Below are positions 25,395 to 38,430 of a stretch of 64,000 nt of DNA, one piece after another. The number at the start of each line of letters is the position of its first letter. The first letter of the stretch is position 1. This stretch comes from Tubulanus polymorphus (taxonomy: Eukaryota; Nemertea; Palaeonemertea; Tubulaniformes; Tubulanidae), in the NCBI RefSeq assembly GCF_964204645.1, contig NW_027437449.1:42762-106761 (forward strand). The letters run 5' to 3'. Under the pieces are notes generated by a model that saw only the letters and a list, made by a program, of their open reading frames with translations, did no database searches and had not been told where the DNA came from. The translations under genes were made by a program, and so were the position numbers.

Positions 25395-28388
25395 TCATTG
25401 GCAGACCTCGATCTGCGGGTCCTACAGAACTAGCCCTCCTCAGTGTGGAGTATGTCCCATTCAACATGGCGGACGAATCAATCGAGGATTTTCACTTGAA
25501 ATATTCAGAAACTTCTCTTTCAACGCAGAAGCGACAGAATGTCTTCAAACCATTTCAACATTGAAATACAGTAAGTAAATTTACTTATGAATCGAATACT
25601 TGTGATGTATGAAGGTGATTCGAGATGGAGAGTGACATAAAACAATCCGGTTTAACCCCACGAGCTTGAAGTTTACCTTGAAGTTCTGGACCATATTCAA
25701 ACTAACGTTAAGTTCAGTAGAGCAGTAGCGTGAGGGTGGCGTACGTGGATAGTGGATTTGTGACTTCGTCATTCAAGAAACAATTAAATGTGATACATAT
25801 CAAGTGTGGATCGAGATCTAATTACTATCGATACTGATGGAGTATTTGACCCTGGATTTAGGATTTTTATGTTTATTTCAGGGTGATGCTCTACCAAAAA
25901 ACTGCATTCATCAGGAATTCAAATTCCGAATTTCGTGGTATTTCCCGCAACCATATATTCGGAGCGGCATGTAAAGTCTACCGCGGGCACTACCGTGAAC
26001 TCTTTAGTTGGTGCCTTCAGAGCGGCATGTTAGGTCTACTGCGGGCACTACCGTGAACTCTTTAGTTGGTGCCCGGAGCGCTCTTGCCACTGAGTCCTAG
26101 TCGACCTCGATCTGCGCGGACTACAGAACTAGCCCTCCCAAGTGAAGTATGTCCCATTTAAGAATGATGGCGGACGAATCAATGCTCACTTGAAATATTT
26201 AGAAGCTTCTCTTTCAACCAAGATGCGTCAGAATGTCTTCAAACCATTTCAACATTGAAATACAGTAAGTAAATTTACTCATGCATCGAATACTTGTGAT
26301 GTATGAAGGTGATTCGTGATGGAGAGCGACATAAAACACTCCGGTTTAACCCCACGAGCAGCAGCAGCAATCTCTATTCACTGATGCGTGCTGTAAAACC
26401 ATCATCATTCAGTAATAATAATAATATTAATATGTGTCTTATATAGTGCTAAATCCAGCCAAGCTGCTCAGAGCGCTTTACATTTTTCGGTATTATTACC
26501 CCGGCCAATTTTAATACTCTAACATGTATCAGTCATCTCTCCCTTTTGAGAAGTAACACCGAGCTGCTAACAAGCGCTCAGGAGTCATCTATCAGGCCAG
26601 GTACCCATTTACTCCTTGGTGGAGAGAGGCAATGAGGATAAGTGTCTTGCCCGAGGACACAACGGGGATCGAACCCACGACCTGGCTTCCCAGAGCTGAA
26701 CGCTCTAACCACTAGCCCTCACCGCAGTAAAAAGTATCATTAACATAAAGAGTGGATCGAGGCCTAAACTATTACTATCAATACAGATGGAGCATTTGAC
26801 CCCGCGGATACCCTGGAGTGCTTTCTCTGACAGGTTTCTAAGTTTATTTCAGGGTGACGCTCAACTGAATAACTGCAGTCATCAGGAAGTTCAAGGAATA
26901 ACTGTTTGGCGATGAAGTGAACAAGTGATCCCTCAATTCAGGTAGATATATCTTAGGCCCTAATCACAGACCTCTACAAACCAGTTTCAGTGGTGTTTTA
27001 AAACCGAGTTAACCAAAATCCAAGCAGGTTTTCAGCGCCGTTCTCAAATCATTGATGCCATCATGATTTGAAAGCTTGTCAAAGATTGCGGCTCAATTTA
27101 CTGTGTTTGGGACTTAGCAAAAATATTTGCTGCGACAAAATTAACTGTGGAAATATCAAACATGTTTGAATGGTGCGATTCACCTGCTGCTGAGCAACGA
27201 ACACGCTGAAAATTTCAGTGTGAAATCTGTAATTTCAGACGGTGTGGGAATAAATTCATATAGTGTTCCCTGCTCTAAGTCTGAACCAATTTACCGTTAT
27301 GTCTTGTATGAGAAAAAAATTCTAAGCCTGAAAATTGTTGGCACTAAATGCATTTTGAATCTGTTTTCATTTTTTATCTGATGAAGAAATAATGATTTTA
27401 AGTGTTTTGTATTATTTCAGATGTAGGCGTAACGCTAGAGTTTTGTTTATTCTACTCAAAAGAAGGTGATGTTTAGATTCAGGTTCGTTTAGTTACTCTT
27501 ATTTATATCGAATATTTACTATGATTTTTGTGAATTGCTCTAATGATGTTATAATGAATGTTGTTTGATTTATTTTCGGTCTAATGGAGGAGGATCTCAA
27601 TAACTGAAACCTGCGACACGTCTACACCTGAAATTGACTGCGCGTCAAATGAATGAATTATTGATTCTAAATGACTGTGATGTTTCATGCTGATTAGAGG
27701 ATTTGGAGGGATATCCCAAGTTCAAACCCAGTGATTTTGATCAGATGATAAACCAGGGTGTCTGATATATACTGATGAATAGTTACTACGACATGATCGC
27801 CACCTATTGGATTTCTGCTGAACCACCAAATTATTGGATTAATACGAATATGTATTCGTATTGGATTAAACTGTATATCACAGACGCCATCTATTGGAAA
27901 TTTAGAAATTTATATCTTGAGTCAAAATAAACGTGAAATGCATTTTAGATAAACAAAAATTGTTCTCAAGTTGAGTGTGAACTGTTGGTTTGATCTGAAT
28001 GCAGTGGAACACAATATCTGAGTGACTGTTAAAACCCTTCCAGGATTGGCACTGTCTTCCAGAGATGATTTTGATAAAACCAATGTCTCTAGTTAACTTT
28101 GAATCATCCAGAATCTACTCAACCAAAATAGGGAAACTTGAAACCAAATTTAAGAATCTACAGGGCTTCATTTCTGAATGCTTGTTGTTTGTTTTGACTG
28201 GTGCGTTGTCATGGTGATGGCAAGGTGATATTCTGGATCCGAATTTTGGAAAAATAGTAATTCCTCAAAACAGAGCCAAATTTCAAACTGAAATGAATAA
28301 CTTCACCTATTTTCATCGATATGATTCCAAAATGAATTTATTTGAGCAAAAAATTTCATAGATATCTGTTAAAGAAATACAAAACTTG
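25395..28388 (+). repeat. Subtelomeric tandem array, first unit (irregular)
   Basis: Carries two copies of the head motif (ending ..AAATACAGTAAGTAAATTTAC at 25563 and 26257), with an internal 65-bp duplication of ACCGTGAACTCTTTAGTTGG around 25990-26080. It then has SINE copy 1 and the exon-like segments that recur in all units: TTTATTTCAG|GGTGATGCTC (26853), TTATTTCAG|ATGTAGGCG (27421) and GTCTAATGGAGGAGG (about 27580). The unit's origin is not recognised and no long frame is open. Confidence 0.8.
26413..26724 (-). mobile_element. tRNA-derived SINE, copy 1
   Basis: On the minus strand: a tRNA-like head with box A (GGCTAGTGGTTAGAGCG) and box B (GGGTTCGATCCCC), a conserved body (GGGCAAGACACTTATCC, GGAGTAAATGGGTACC), the distal motif AGCGCTCTGAGCAGC and GCACTATATAAG, and an ATT-rich tail. 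This is the layout of widespread invertebrate and deuterostome SINEs. Empty array units read CATTCAGTAAAAAGTATC across the site. Here CAGTA flanks both sides, indicating a 5-bp target duplication. Confidence 0.88.
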
Positions 28389-29810
28389 TCGATACTGTCG
28401 GCCGTGCCCCGATGAAAAAACTATTAGGTTAAATACGTGTTGTGAGTCACCAATTCAACTTATAAGATTATTTGATTTTTTCATTAATTGGAAATAATTT
28501 TAGAATGTTTTATTCGAACAATAGCTCGGAAGTTCACTAGAATTGCTACGCATTGCTAATTCCATGGAATTCATTGCCCCCGCTAGTAATCCGGAGCGGT
28601 ATCTAAAGCCATCCGCGACTAGAACCGTGAACTCTTTAGTTGGTGCTCGGAGCGCAAGCCTGAATCCGAGTTGACCTCGAGCTGCGCGGTCTACAGAACT
28701 AGCATGGCGGACGAATAAATCGCTATTTTCACTTGAAATATTTATAAGTTTCTCTTTCAACGCAGAAGCGACAGAATGTCTTCAAACCATTTCAACATTG
28801 AAATACAGTAAGTAAATTTACTTATGAATCGAATACTTGTGATGTATGAAGGTGATTCGAGATGGAGAGCGACATAAAATCTTATCTGATGAAGAAATAA
28901 TGATTTTCAGTGTTTTGTATTATTTCAGATGTAGGCGTAACGCTAGAGTTTTGTTTATTCTACTCAAAAGAAGGTGATGTTTAGATCAGGTTTGTTTAGT
29001 TACTCTTATTTATATCGAATATTTGATATGATTTTTGTGAATTGCTCTAATGATGTTATAATGAATGTTGTTTGATTTATATTCAGTCTAATGGAGGAGG
29101 ATCTCAATAACTGAAGATTTGTAGGATGTCCGAAGTTCAAAACCAGTGATTTTGATCAGACGATAAACCAGAGTGTCTGATTTATACTGATGAATAGTTA
29201 CTACGACATGATCGCCACCTATGGTATTTCTGCTGAACCACCAAATTATTGGATTAATACGAATATGTATTCGTATTGGATTAAACTGTATATCACAGAC
29301 GCCATCTATTGGAAATTTAGAAATTTATATCTTGAGTCAAAATAAACGTGAAATGCATTTTAGATAAACACAAAATAGTTCTCAAATTGAGTGTGAACTG
29401 TTGGTTTGATCTGAATGCAGTGGAACACGATATCTGAGTGACTGTTAAAACCCTTCCATGATTGGCACTGTCTTCCAGAGATGATTTTGATAAAACCAGT
29501 GTCTCTAGTTAACTTTGCATCATCCAGAATCTACTCAACCAAAGTAAAGAAACATGAAACCAATTTCAATAATCTATAGGGCTTCATTTCTGAATGATTG
29601 GTGTTTAGTTTTGATTGGTGCGTTGTCATGGTGATGGCAAGGTGATGTTCTGGATCCGATGTCTGGAAAAACAGGAATTCCTCAAAACAGAGCCAAATTT
29701 CATACTGAAATGAATAACTACACTTATTTTCATCGATTTGATAACAGAATGAATTTATTTTAGCAAAAAATTTCACAGATATTTGTTAAAGAAATACAAA
29801 ACTTGTCGAT
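28389..29810 (+). repeat. Subtelomeric tandem array, short unit
   Basis: A 1.42-kb unit. The head motif with GAACTAGCATGGCGGACG (about 28697-28714) leads directly to the ATGTAGGCG segment at 28929. The SINE site and the GGTGATGCTC exon-like segment are deleted. The tail (TTGGCACTGTCTTCCAG, CAGCCGTGCCCCG) is intact. Confidence 0.8.
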
Positions 29811-31990
29811 ACTCTCAGCCGTGCCCCGCTGAAAAAACTACTAGGTTAAATACCTATTGTGAGTCACCAATTCAACTTAAAAGATTATTTGATTGTTTCA
29901 TTAATTGGGAATAATTTGAGAATGTTTTATTCGAACAATAGCTCGGAAGTTCACTAGAATTGCTACGCATTGCTAATTCCATGGAATTCATTACCCGCTA
30001 GTAATCCGGAGCGGTATCTAAAGCCATCCGCGGCTAGAACCGTGAACTCTTTAGTTGGTGCTCGGAGCGCAAGCCTGAATCCGAGTTGACCTCGAGCTGC
30101 GCGGTCTACAGAACTAGCATGGCGGACGAATAAATCGCTATTTACACTTGAAATATTTAGAAGTTTCTCTTTCAACGCAGAAGCGACAGAATGTCTTCAA
30201 ACCATTTCAACATTGAAATACAGTAAGTAAATTTACTTATGAATCGAATACTTGTGATGTATGAAGGTGATTCGAGATGGAGAGCGACATAAAACACTCC
30301 GGTTTAACCCCACGAGCAGCAGCAGCAATCTCTATTCACTGATGCGTGCTGTAAAACCATCATTCAGTAAAGAGTGCTTTCTCTGACAGGTTTCTATGTT
30401 TATTTCAGGGTGATGCTCTACTAATTAACTGCAGTCATCAGGAAGTTCAAGGAATAACTGTTTGGCGATGAAGTGAACAAGTGATCCCTCAATTCAGGTA
30501 GATAAATCTTAGGCCCTAATCACAGACCTCTACAAACCAGTTTCAGTGGTGTTTTAAAACCGAGTTAACCAAAATCCAAGCAGGTTTTCAGCGCCGTTCT
30601 CAAATCATTGATGCCATCATGATTTGAAAGCTTGTCAAAGATTGCGGCTCAATTTACTGTGTTTGGGACTAAACAAAAATTTGGCTGCAATGAAATTTAC
30701 TGTGGAAATATCAAACATGTTTGAATGTTGCGATTCACCTGCTGCTGAGCAACGAACACGCTGCAAATTTCATTGTGAAATCTGTAATTTCAGACGGTGT
30801 GGGAATAAATTCATATAGTGTTCCCTGCTCTAAGTCTGAACCAATTTACCGTTAAGTCTTGTATGAAAAAAAATTGTAACACTGAAAATTCTTGGCACTA
30901 AAAGCATTTTGAATCTTGTTGAATCTGTTTTCATTTTTTATCTGATGAAGAATTAATGATTTTCAGTGTTTTGTATTATTTCAGATGTAGGCGTAAGGCT
31001 AGAGTTTTGTTTATTCTACTCAAAAGAAGGTGATGTTTAGATCAGGTTCGTTTAGTTACTCTTATTTATATCGAATATTTGATATGATTTTTGTGAAATT
31101 GCTCTAATGATGTTATAATGAATGTTGTTTGATTTATTTTCGGTCTAATGGAGGAGGATCTCAATAACTGAAACCTGCGACACGTCTACACCTGAAATTG
31201 ACTGCGCGTCAAATGAATGAATTATTGATTCTAAATGACTGTGATGTTTCATGCTGATTAGAGGATTTGGAGGGATGTCCCAAGTTCAAACCCAGTGATT
31301 CTGATCAGATGATAAACCAGGGTGTCTGATATATACTGGTTACTACAACATGATTGCCACCTATTGGATTCCTGCTGAACCAACAAATTATTGGATTCAT
31401 ACAAATATACTGTATATCACAGGCGCCATCTATCGGAAATTTAGAAATGTATATCTTCAGTGTCAAATTAACCCTGAAATTTGTTTTACACTAAGACAAA
31501 ATATTTCTCAAATTGAGTTTGAACTGTTGGTTTTGATCTGAATGCAGTGGAACACAATATCTGAGTGACTGTTAAAACCCTTCCATGATTGGCACTGTCT
31601 TCCAGAGATGATTTTGATAAAACCAATGTCTCTAGTTAACTTTGCATCATCCAGAATCTACTCAACCAAAGTAAAGAAACATGAAACCAAGAATCTACAG
31701 GGCTTCATTTCTGAATGATATTTGTTTGTTTTGATTGGTGCGTTGTCATGGTGATGGCAAGGTGATATTCTGGATCTGATGTCGGGAAAAATAGTAATTT
31801 ATCAAAACAGAGCCGAATTTAAAACTGAAATGAATAACTACACTTATTTTCATCGATATGAAAACAGAATGAATTTATTTGAGCAAAATATTTCATAGAT
31901 ATTTGTCACATAAATATAGAACTTGACCTCGAATGATATGAAAGGGGTAATGTTGAGTCTTGGTGACCTCTAGATACTTCAGACCGCACA

Positions 31991-31992
<2 letters not shown>

Positions 31993-32048
<56 letters not shown>
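31993..32048 (+). repeat. GAT trinucleotide microsatellite
   Basis: About 18 perfect GAT units following CACAGATGAT. Confidence 0.98.
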
Positions 32049-32050
<2 letters not shown>

Positions 32051-32225
32051 AACTGTTATTTGTGTTCTCCTCTTCTTCAGAATCAGTCTATAAATAGATG
32101 AAGAAAAGATATCTGTATTTTTACTCTAAAAACAGTCAAGTATTTTGCTTTCATCAATATCAATAGGGTTTGCGCCCCCGGGCTGGGCGGGCCTTCTAAA
32201 TCAGGTTGCACTTTATTTCCGGATT

Positions 32226-32297
32226 GTTGATAATCTCGCGAGAACGAAACTAGATTTATACAATATTAGCGCTAGTCTCTCGAGACTATCAACAACA
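32226..32297 (+). repeat. Imperfect inverted repeat
   Basis: GTTGATAATCTCGCGAGA near 32226 is mirrored by TCTCGAGACTATCAACAAC ending near 32296, leaving a short AT-rich loop. It may be a small MITE or a structured spacer. Confidence 0.55.
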
Positions 32298-32525
32298 CAG
32301 AAATAAAATTCATAAGTCAGTTTGCCGGCTTTGGCTCTGTGCCAGATCCATCTTGATACCTTCTAAAAAATAGTTTATTCCTCTCGTAAAGTCCACATCA
32401 GTCTCGGAGCCCTTCTCGTCGTTTGACTTCAACTGAATATCATTGCATCACTTCACACCTAATCAGTTTTCACAATAGGTGCCATTCAGCGACGGTATAA
32501 CGGCGATCAAACTCGTCTAAAGATC

Positions 32526-32753
32526 ATGAAAATGTCATCAGCTGTTTCACAAAATCTACCGGAGCACCACCTGTTAGATATTTACTCCAACCGGGAAGTG
32601 TCGAGTCCCGCTTTACACCCAGTCCATCGGACTGTGTTTGTGTCCGGACGTATTTATCCCGTTCAGATTGATACCAGTTTGTTGCAGGATTTTAGTAGGA
32701 AATTCGACACGATTATCAAACACGTATCAAACGAATATAAAAAATATCACTGA
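32526..32753 (+). other. Unassigned 75-codon open frame
   Basis: ATG-initiated frame in the part of the unit that is unique in this window. It contains HLLDIYSNREVSSPALHPV and ends FDTIIKHVSNEYKKYH. No family recognised. Its composition looks more protein-like than its neighbours, so it could be an exon of a broken gene, but there is no supporting evidence. Confidence 0.2.
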
Positions 32754-32885
32754 TTCATTTGGCTTTTTAGACCAGAAATGAGTCACTTAAAAAACAGTGT
32801 CTGGCTTTTAAGTGATCTAGTTGATGGAATTTTCTACAGGACTTTTTTGAAACGAAATTGTAGCTCAATCTTAAGTCGATTTTGT

Positions 32886-35160
32886 CGGCCGCGCCCCGAT
32901 GATAAACTAGGTGAAATATCTATTGTGAGTCACCAAGTTAAGTTATAAAGTTTCTTTGCTTGAAATACTGGTATTTAATTCGGAATATTTTTTACATAAT
33001 TTTTCTGTGAACTATTGCACGGAAATCGCTACAAATTCCTTATTTCGTGGTATTATTTCCCGCAACTATCAATTCGGAGCGGTGTGTAAAGTCTACCACG
33101 GGCACTACCGTGAACTCTTTAGTTGGTGTCCGGAGCGCTCTTGCCGCTGAGTCCTAGTCGACCTCGATCTGCGCGGTCTACAGAACTAGCCCTCCCAAGT
33201 GGAGTATATGTCCCATTTAAGAATGATGGCGAACGAATCAATCGCAATTTACACTTGAAATATTTAGAAGCTTCTCTTTCAACCAAGATGCGTCAGAATG
33301 TCTCCAAACCATTTCAACATTGAAATACAGTAAGTAAATTTACTTATGAATCGAATACTTGTGATGTATGAAGCTGATTCGAGATGGAGAGCGACATAAA
33401 ACACTCCGGTTTAACCCCACGAGCAGCAGCAATCTCTATTCACTGATGCGTGCTGTAAAACCATCATTCAGTTAAAAGTATCAATAACATGAAGAGTGAA
33501 TCTAGGCCTAGTATAAACCATTACTATCAATACAGATGTAGCATTTGACCCCGCGGATACCCTGGATTTTATAGTGCTTTCTCTGACAGGTTTCTATGTT
33601 TATTTCAGGGTGATGCTCTACTAATTAACTGCAGTCATCAGGAAGTTTAAGGAATAACTGTTTGGCGATGAAGTGAACAAGTGATCCCTCGATTCAGGTA
33701 GATATATCTAAGGCCCTAATCACAGACCTCTACAAACCAGTTTCAGTTGTGTTTTAAAACCGAGTTAACCAAAATCCAAGCAGGTTTTCAGCGCCGTTCT
33801 CAAATCATTGATGCCGTCATGATTTGAAAGCTTGTCAAAGATTTCGGCTCAATTTACTGTGTTTGGGACTAAACAAAAATTTTGCTGCGATGAAATTTAC
33901 TGTGAAAATATCAAACATGTTTGAATGGTGCGATTCACCTGCTGCTGAGCAACGAACACGCTGAAAATTTCATTGTGAAATCTGTAATTTCAGACAGTGT
34001 GGGAATAAATTCATATAGTGTTCCCTGCTCTAAGTCTGAACTAATCTACCGTTAAGTCTTGTATGAAAAAAAAAATTGTACCACTGAAAATTCTTGGCAC
34101 TAAAAGCATTTTGAATCTTGTTGAATCTGTTTTCATTTTTTATCTGATGAAGAAATAATGATTTTCAGTGTTTTGTATTATTTCAGATGTAGGCGTAACG
34201 CTAGAGTTTTGTTTATTCTACTCAAAAGAAGGTGATGTTTAGATCAGGTTCGTTTAGTTACTCTTATTTTTATCGAATATTTGATATGATTTTTGTGAAT
34301 TGCTCTAATGATGTTATAATGAATGTTGTTTGATTTATTTTCAGTCTAATGGAGGAGGATCTCAATAACTGAAACCTGCGACACGTCTACACCTGAAATT
34401 GACTGCGCGTCAAATGAATGAATTATTGATTCTAAATGACTGTGATGTTTCATGCTGATTAGAGGATTTGGAGGGATGTCCCAAGTTCAAACCCAGTGAT
34501 TCTGATCAGATGATAAACCAGGGTGTCTGATATGTACTGATGAATAGTTACTACGACATGATCGCCACCTATTGGATATCTGCTGAACCACCAAATTATT
34601 GGATTAATACGAATACGTATTCGTATTGGATTAAACTGTATATCACAGACGCCATCTATTGGAAATTTAGAAATTTATATCTTGAGTCAAAATAAACGTG
34701 AAATGCATTTTAGATAAACACAAGATAGTTCTCAAGTTGAGTCTGAACTGTTGGTTTGATCTGAATGCTGTGGAACACAATATCTGAGTTACTGTTAAAA
34801 CCCTTCCAGGATTGGCACTGTCTTCCAGAGATGATTTTGATAAAACCAGTGTCTCTAGTTAACTTTGCATCATTCAGAATCTACTCAACCAAAATAGGGA
34901 AACTTTTAACCAAATTTAAGAATCTACAGGGCTTCATTTCTGAATGATTGTTGTTTGTTTTGACTGGTGCGTTGTCATGGTGATGGCAAGGTGATATTCT
35001 GGATTCGATGTCTCGAAAAATAGTAATTCCTCAAAAAAGAGCCAAATTTCATACTGAAATGAATAACTACTTATTTTCATCGATATAATAACAGAATGAA
35101 TTCATTTTAGCAAAAAATTTCACAGATATTTGTTAAAGAAATACAAAACTTGTGGATACT
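32886..35160 (+). repeat. Subtelomeric tandem array, complete unit without SINE
   Basis: All common segments are present (head 32960-33330, GGTGATGCTC at 33609, ATGTAGGCG at 34187, GTCTAATGGAGG near 34350). The SINE target reads TCATTCAGTTAAAAGTATC uninterrupted (about 33467), which makes it a useful empty-site reference. Confidence 0.85.
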
Positions 35161-35716
35161 CTCAGCCGTGCCCCGCTGAAAAAAACTATTAGGTTAAATA
35201 CGTGTTGTGAGTCACCAATTCAACTTATAAGATTATTTGATTTTTTCATTAATTGGGAATAATTTTAGAATGTTTTATTCGAACTATAGCTCGGAAGTTC
35301 ACTAGAATTGCTACGTATTGCTAATTCCGTGGAATTCATTACCCGCTAGTAATCCGGAGCGGTATCTAAAGCCATCCGCGGCTAGAACCGTGAACTCTTT
35401 AGTTGGTGCTCGGAGCGCAAGCCTGAATCCGAGTCGACCTCGAGCTGCGCGGTCTGCAGAACTAGCATGGCTGACGAATAAATCGCTATTTACACTTGAA
35501 ATATTTATAAGTTTCTCTTTCAACGCAGAAGCGACAGAATGTCTTCAAACCATTTCAACATTGAAATACAGTAAGTAAATTTACTTATGAATCGAATACT
35601 TGTGATGTATGAAGGTGATTCGAGATGGAGAGCGACATAAAACACTCCGGTTTAACCCCACGAGCAGCAGCAATCTCTATTCACTGATGCGTGCTGTAAA
35701 ACCATCATCATTCAGT

Positions 35717-36027
35717 AATAATAATAATATTAATATGTGTCTTATATAGTGCTAAATCCAGCCAAGCTGCTCAGAGCGCTTTACATTTTTCGGTATTATT
35801 ACCCCGGCCAATTTTAATACTCTAACATGTATCAGTCATCTCTCCCTTTTGAGAAGTAACACCGAGCTGCTAACAAGCACTCAGGAGTCATCTATCAGAC
35901 CAGGTTCCCATTTACTCCTTGGTGGAGAGAGGCAATGAGGATAAGTGTCTTGCCTGAGGACACAACGGGGATCGAACCCACGACCTGGCTTCCCAGAGCT
36001 GAACGCTCTAACCACTAGCCCTCACCG
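35717..36027 (-). mobile_element. tRNA-derived SINE, copy 2
   Basis: Occupies the same site as copy 1 in the repeat unit and is nearly identical, with the same CAGTA flanks. It was therefore inserted once and then amplified with the unit. Confidence 0.88.
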
Positions 36028-37193
36028 CAGTAAAAAGTATCAATAACATAAAGAGTGGATCGAGGCCTAAACTATTACTATCAATACAGATGGAGCATTT
36101 GACCCAGCGGATACCCTGGATTTTAGAGTGCTTTCTCTGACAGGTTTCTATGTTTATTTCAGGGTGATGCTCAACTGAATAACTGCAGTCATCAGGAAGT
36201 TCAAGGAATAACTGTTTGGCGATGAAGTGAACAAGTGATCCCTCAATTCAGGTAGATATATCTTAGGCCCTAATCACAGACCTCTACAAACCAGTTTCAG
36301 TGGTGTTTTAAAACCGAGTTAACCAAAATCCAAGCAGGTTTTCAGTGCCGTTCTCAAATCATTGATGCCATCATGATTTGAAAGCTTGTCAAAGATTGCG
36401 GCTCAATTTACTGTGTTTGGGACTTAGCAAAAATATTTGCTGCGACAAAATTAACTGTGGAAATATCAAACATGTTTGAATGTTGCGATTCACCTGCTGC
36501 TGAGCAACGAACACGCTGAAAATTTCATTGTGAAATCTGTAATTTCAGACGGTGTGGGAATAAATTCATATAGTGTTCCCTGCTCTAAGTCTGAACCAAT
36601 TTACCGTTATGTCTTGTATGAGAAAAAAAATTTTAAGCCTGAAAATTGTTGGCACTAAATGCATTTTGAATCTGTTTTCATTTTTTATCTGATGAAGAAA
36701 TAATGATTCTCAGTGTTTTGTATTATTTCAGATGTAGGCGTAACGCTAGAGTTTTGTTTATTCTACTCAAAAGAAGGTGATGTTTAGATCAGGTTCGTTT
36801 AGTTACTCTTATTTATATCGAATATTTGATATGATTTTTGTGAATTGCTCTAATGATGTTATAATGAATGTTGTTTGATTTATTTTCAGTCTAATGGAGG
36901 AGGATCTCAATAACTGAAACCTGCGATAGTCTACACCTGAAATTGACCTAGTTCTAAACACTGCGCATAAACCATATCAAGTGGTTACTGTCATTTAACC
37001 GTAATGACAAGGACATATGATAAGGCTTATCGGGTGAAATACAGGATATCGACAAATTCAAGTTCTGAAATTACTCGCTTGATGGCGCTAGTCAGAAACA
37101 GAAATTGGAACCTAAATCCACCACGCGCTAGATTTTTATCGCAAATTTTACTATGAAAAATGCTATTTCTCAAGTGTTTATCTTGTGTTTCAG

Positions 37194-37430
37194 TTACACA
37201 CACGTTACGGTCACCTACCACAGCACAAGAGGAATATGGTAATAGCCGGTGGTGTAACTGCGTCTGTTATCGTAGCGCCAGTTGTCGCTAGTTTAGCCGT
37301 ATGTTTACGGCGTGGTACCGATATCGCTGTGTCGCAGCGGTGGTTGCGGCGTATCGACGACTGACTCCGGGCGGAGTTCGATTTGAGTTCGAACAGAACG
37401 AAGGAAGTGGCCCATCGGGGCCTTACGCCC
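37194..37430 (+). pseudogene. RNF19: RNF19-like exon fragment, block 1 (transmembrane exon)
   Basis: Encodes part of the transmembrane region of RNF19A/B (Dorfin-like), a membrane-anchored RING-between-RING E3 ubiquitin ligase. Recognisable pieces are [20 protein letters not shown] and [13 protein letters not shown], followed in another frame by [11 protein letters not shown]. The exon has an acceptor (CTTGTGTTTCAG) and a donor (CCC|GTAAGT). It is broken: one extra G in CCGGGCGG (37369-37371) shifts the frame between the C-rich motif and GVRFEF, and this copy alone also lacks about 30 bp that encode [10 protein letters not shown]. Confidence 0.85.
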
Positions 37431-37509
37431 GTAAGTACTTGAACCATACTTTTCATATAGCGCAGGGTCCGGAATCAGCTGTCTTTCTAGGATTCTGAAG
37501 GGATAATTT

Positions 37510-37670
37510 GATGATGTCATAGGGGGATTTATTGGAGGTGGCCAACTTTTCTACGTTTTATATAGACTTGCCAGAAATAGAAAGATAATTTGATGATGTC
37601 ATAGGGGGATTAACTGATAAAGCCACGTTGTCTGGTGTGGCTGCTATATAAATCCCCCTATGACGTCATT
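37510..37670 (+). mobile_element. MITE-like element with TGACGTCATAGGGGGATT ends, copy 1
   Basis: Left terminus GATGATGTCATAGGGGGATT, present twice (37510 and 37591). Right terminus AATCCCCCTATGACGTCAT (about 37651-37669) is its near-perfect inverse. It sits in the intron between two RNF19 pseudo-exons. Confidence 0.7.
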
Positions 37671-37730
37671 TAAGTTAGTTCAGTACTAGTATGAGTGAAT
37701 GTTTATATTTGTTGTAGCTGATTCTCACAG

Positions 37731-37963
37731 TATAGAACGACCAGTCACCGGGTAGCGAACCCCAGTATCGGACCTAGTATCGGTGAGATGTCTATGGCTA
37801 TGACTGGCAGTCTTAGCGCTAGCGGAAACCACATCGACCGAGTCGGGATAATCCGCGATGAGAGCGATCGCTAATCGGCCAGTAACAGAGCGATTGCTGG
37901 CTCCAGTTTGAACGGTAGTTTATCGGGAAGCGCCGTTGCCGGGCCGAGCGGATTCCAAAACAG
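37731..37963 (+). pseudogene. RNF19: RNF19-like downstream exon fragment, block 1
   Basis: Next RNF19 exon: reads NPSIGPSIGEMSMAMTGSLS, then SASGNHIDRVGIIRDESDR, an in-frame TAA (37872-37874), then SNRAIAGSSLNGSLSGSAVA. This matches the conserved serine-rich stretch after the transmembrane segments of RNF19. Acceptor GATTCTCACAG, donor CAG|GTAAGAG. The stop is shared with blocks 2-4. Confidence 0.82.
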
Positions 37964-38430
37964 GTAAGAGATTTTCCCGACTACAATCTCACGAATCACG
38001 AGGATCCCCTGAGAAAATTGGAGGAGGGCACGGCGAAGGTACGGGTGCAGATTTAGGAAAATCTCAAAGAGAAGGAAGAGCAGTTCTCTGAGAAAGCAGG
38101 ATTAAGGCTGACTTATGTCGACAAGCAACGCGATGCCTACCGACACAACTGGGTTTATCGCCGATTAACGGCCTACGAGAGGCCGCCAGTTGCTGCTCTA
38201 TCTGTTCAACATAAGCCGGCTTGCGACGGCAACCCGACGCCTACCGACTCGTCGCAAGCCTGACCGGCTAGCTGCCCGTGTTCTACTCCGGCCTACGGTA
38301 GGCCAACAGTTGCTTTCGATCGCAACTGACACAAACTGCTGTGATATGCACGGCGTTGCACCACTTTTAGTCGACGAATAAAAAACCCACAGTAGATTTG
38401 TAGAAACAGTTTCGAAGTTAAAAACTGTGT
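37964..38430 (+). other. Unassigned tail of RNF19 block 1
   Basis: Block 1 and block 4 (46258-46720) carry an extra ~110-200 bp beginning CGAATCACG that blocks 2 and 3 lack. It reads with stops as charged peptide (LRKLEEGTAKVRVQI, ENLKEKEEQFSEKAGLRLTY). The source gene is not recognised. The end returns to array unit sequence. Confidence 0.4.

Larger units (their letters stand above)
29811..32885 (+). repeat. Subtelomeric tandem array unit with unique insertion
   Basis: Complete unit with an empty SINE site (about 30370), but about 31920-32885 is not found in the other units. That part holds the GAT microsatellite, an imperfect inverted repeat and a 75-codon frame listed separately. Confidence 0.75.
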
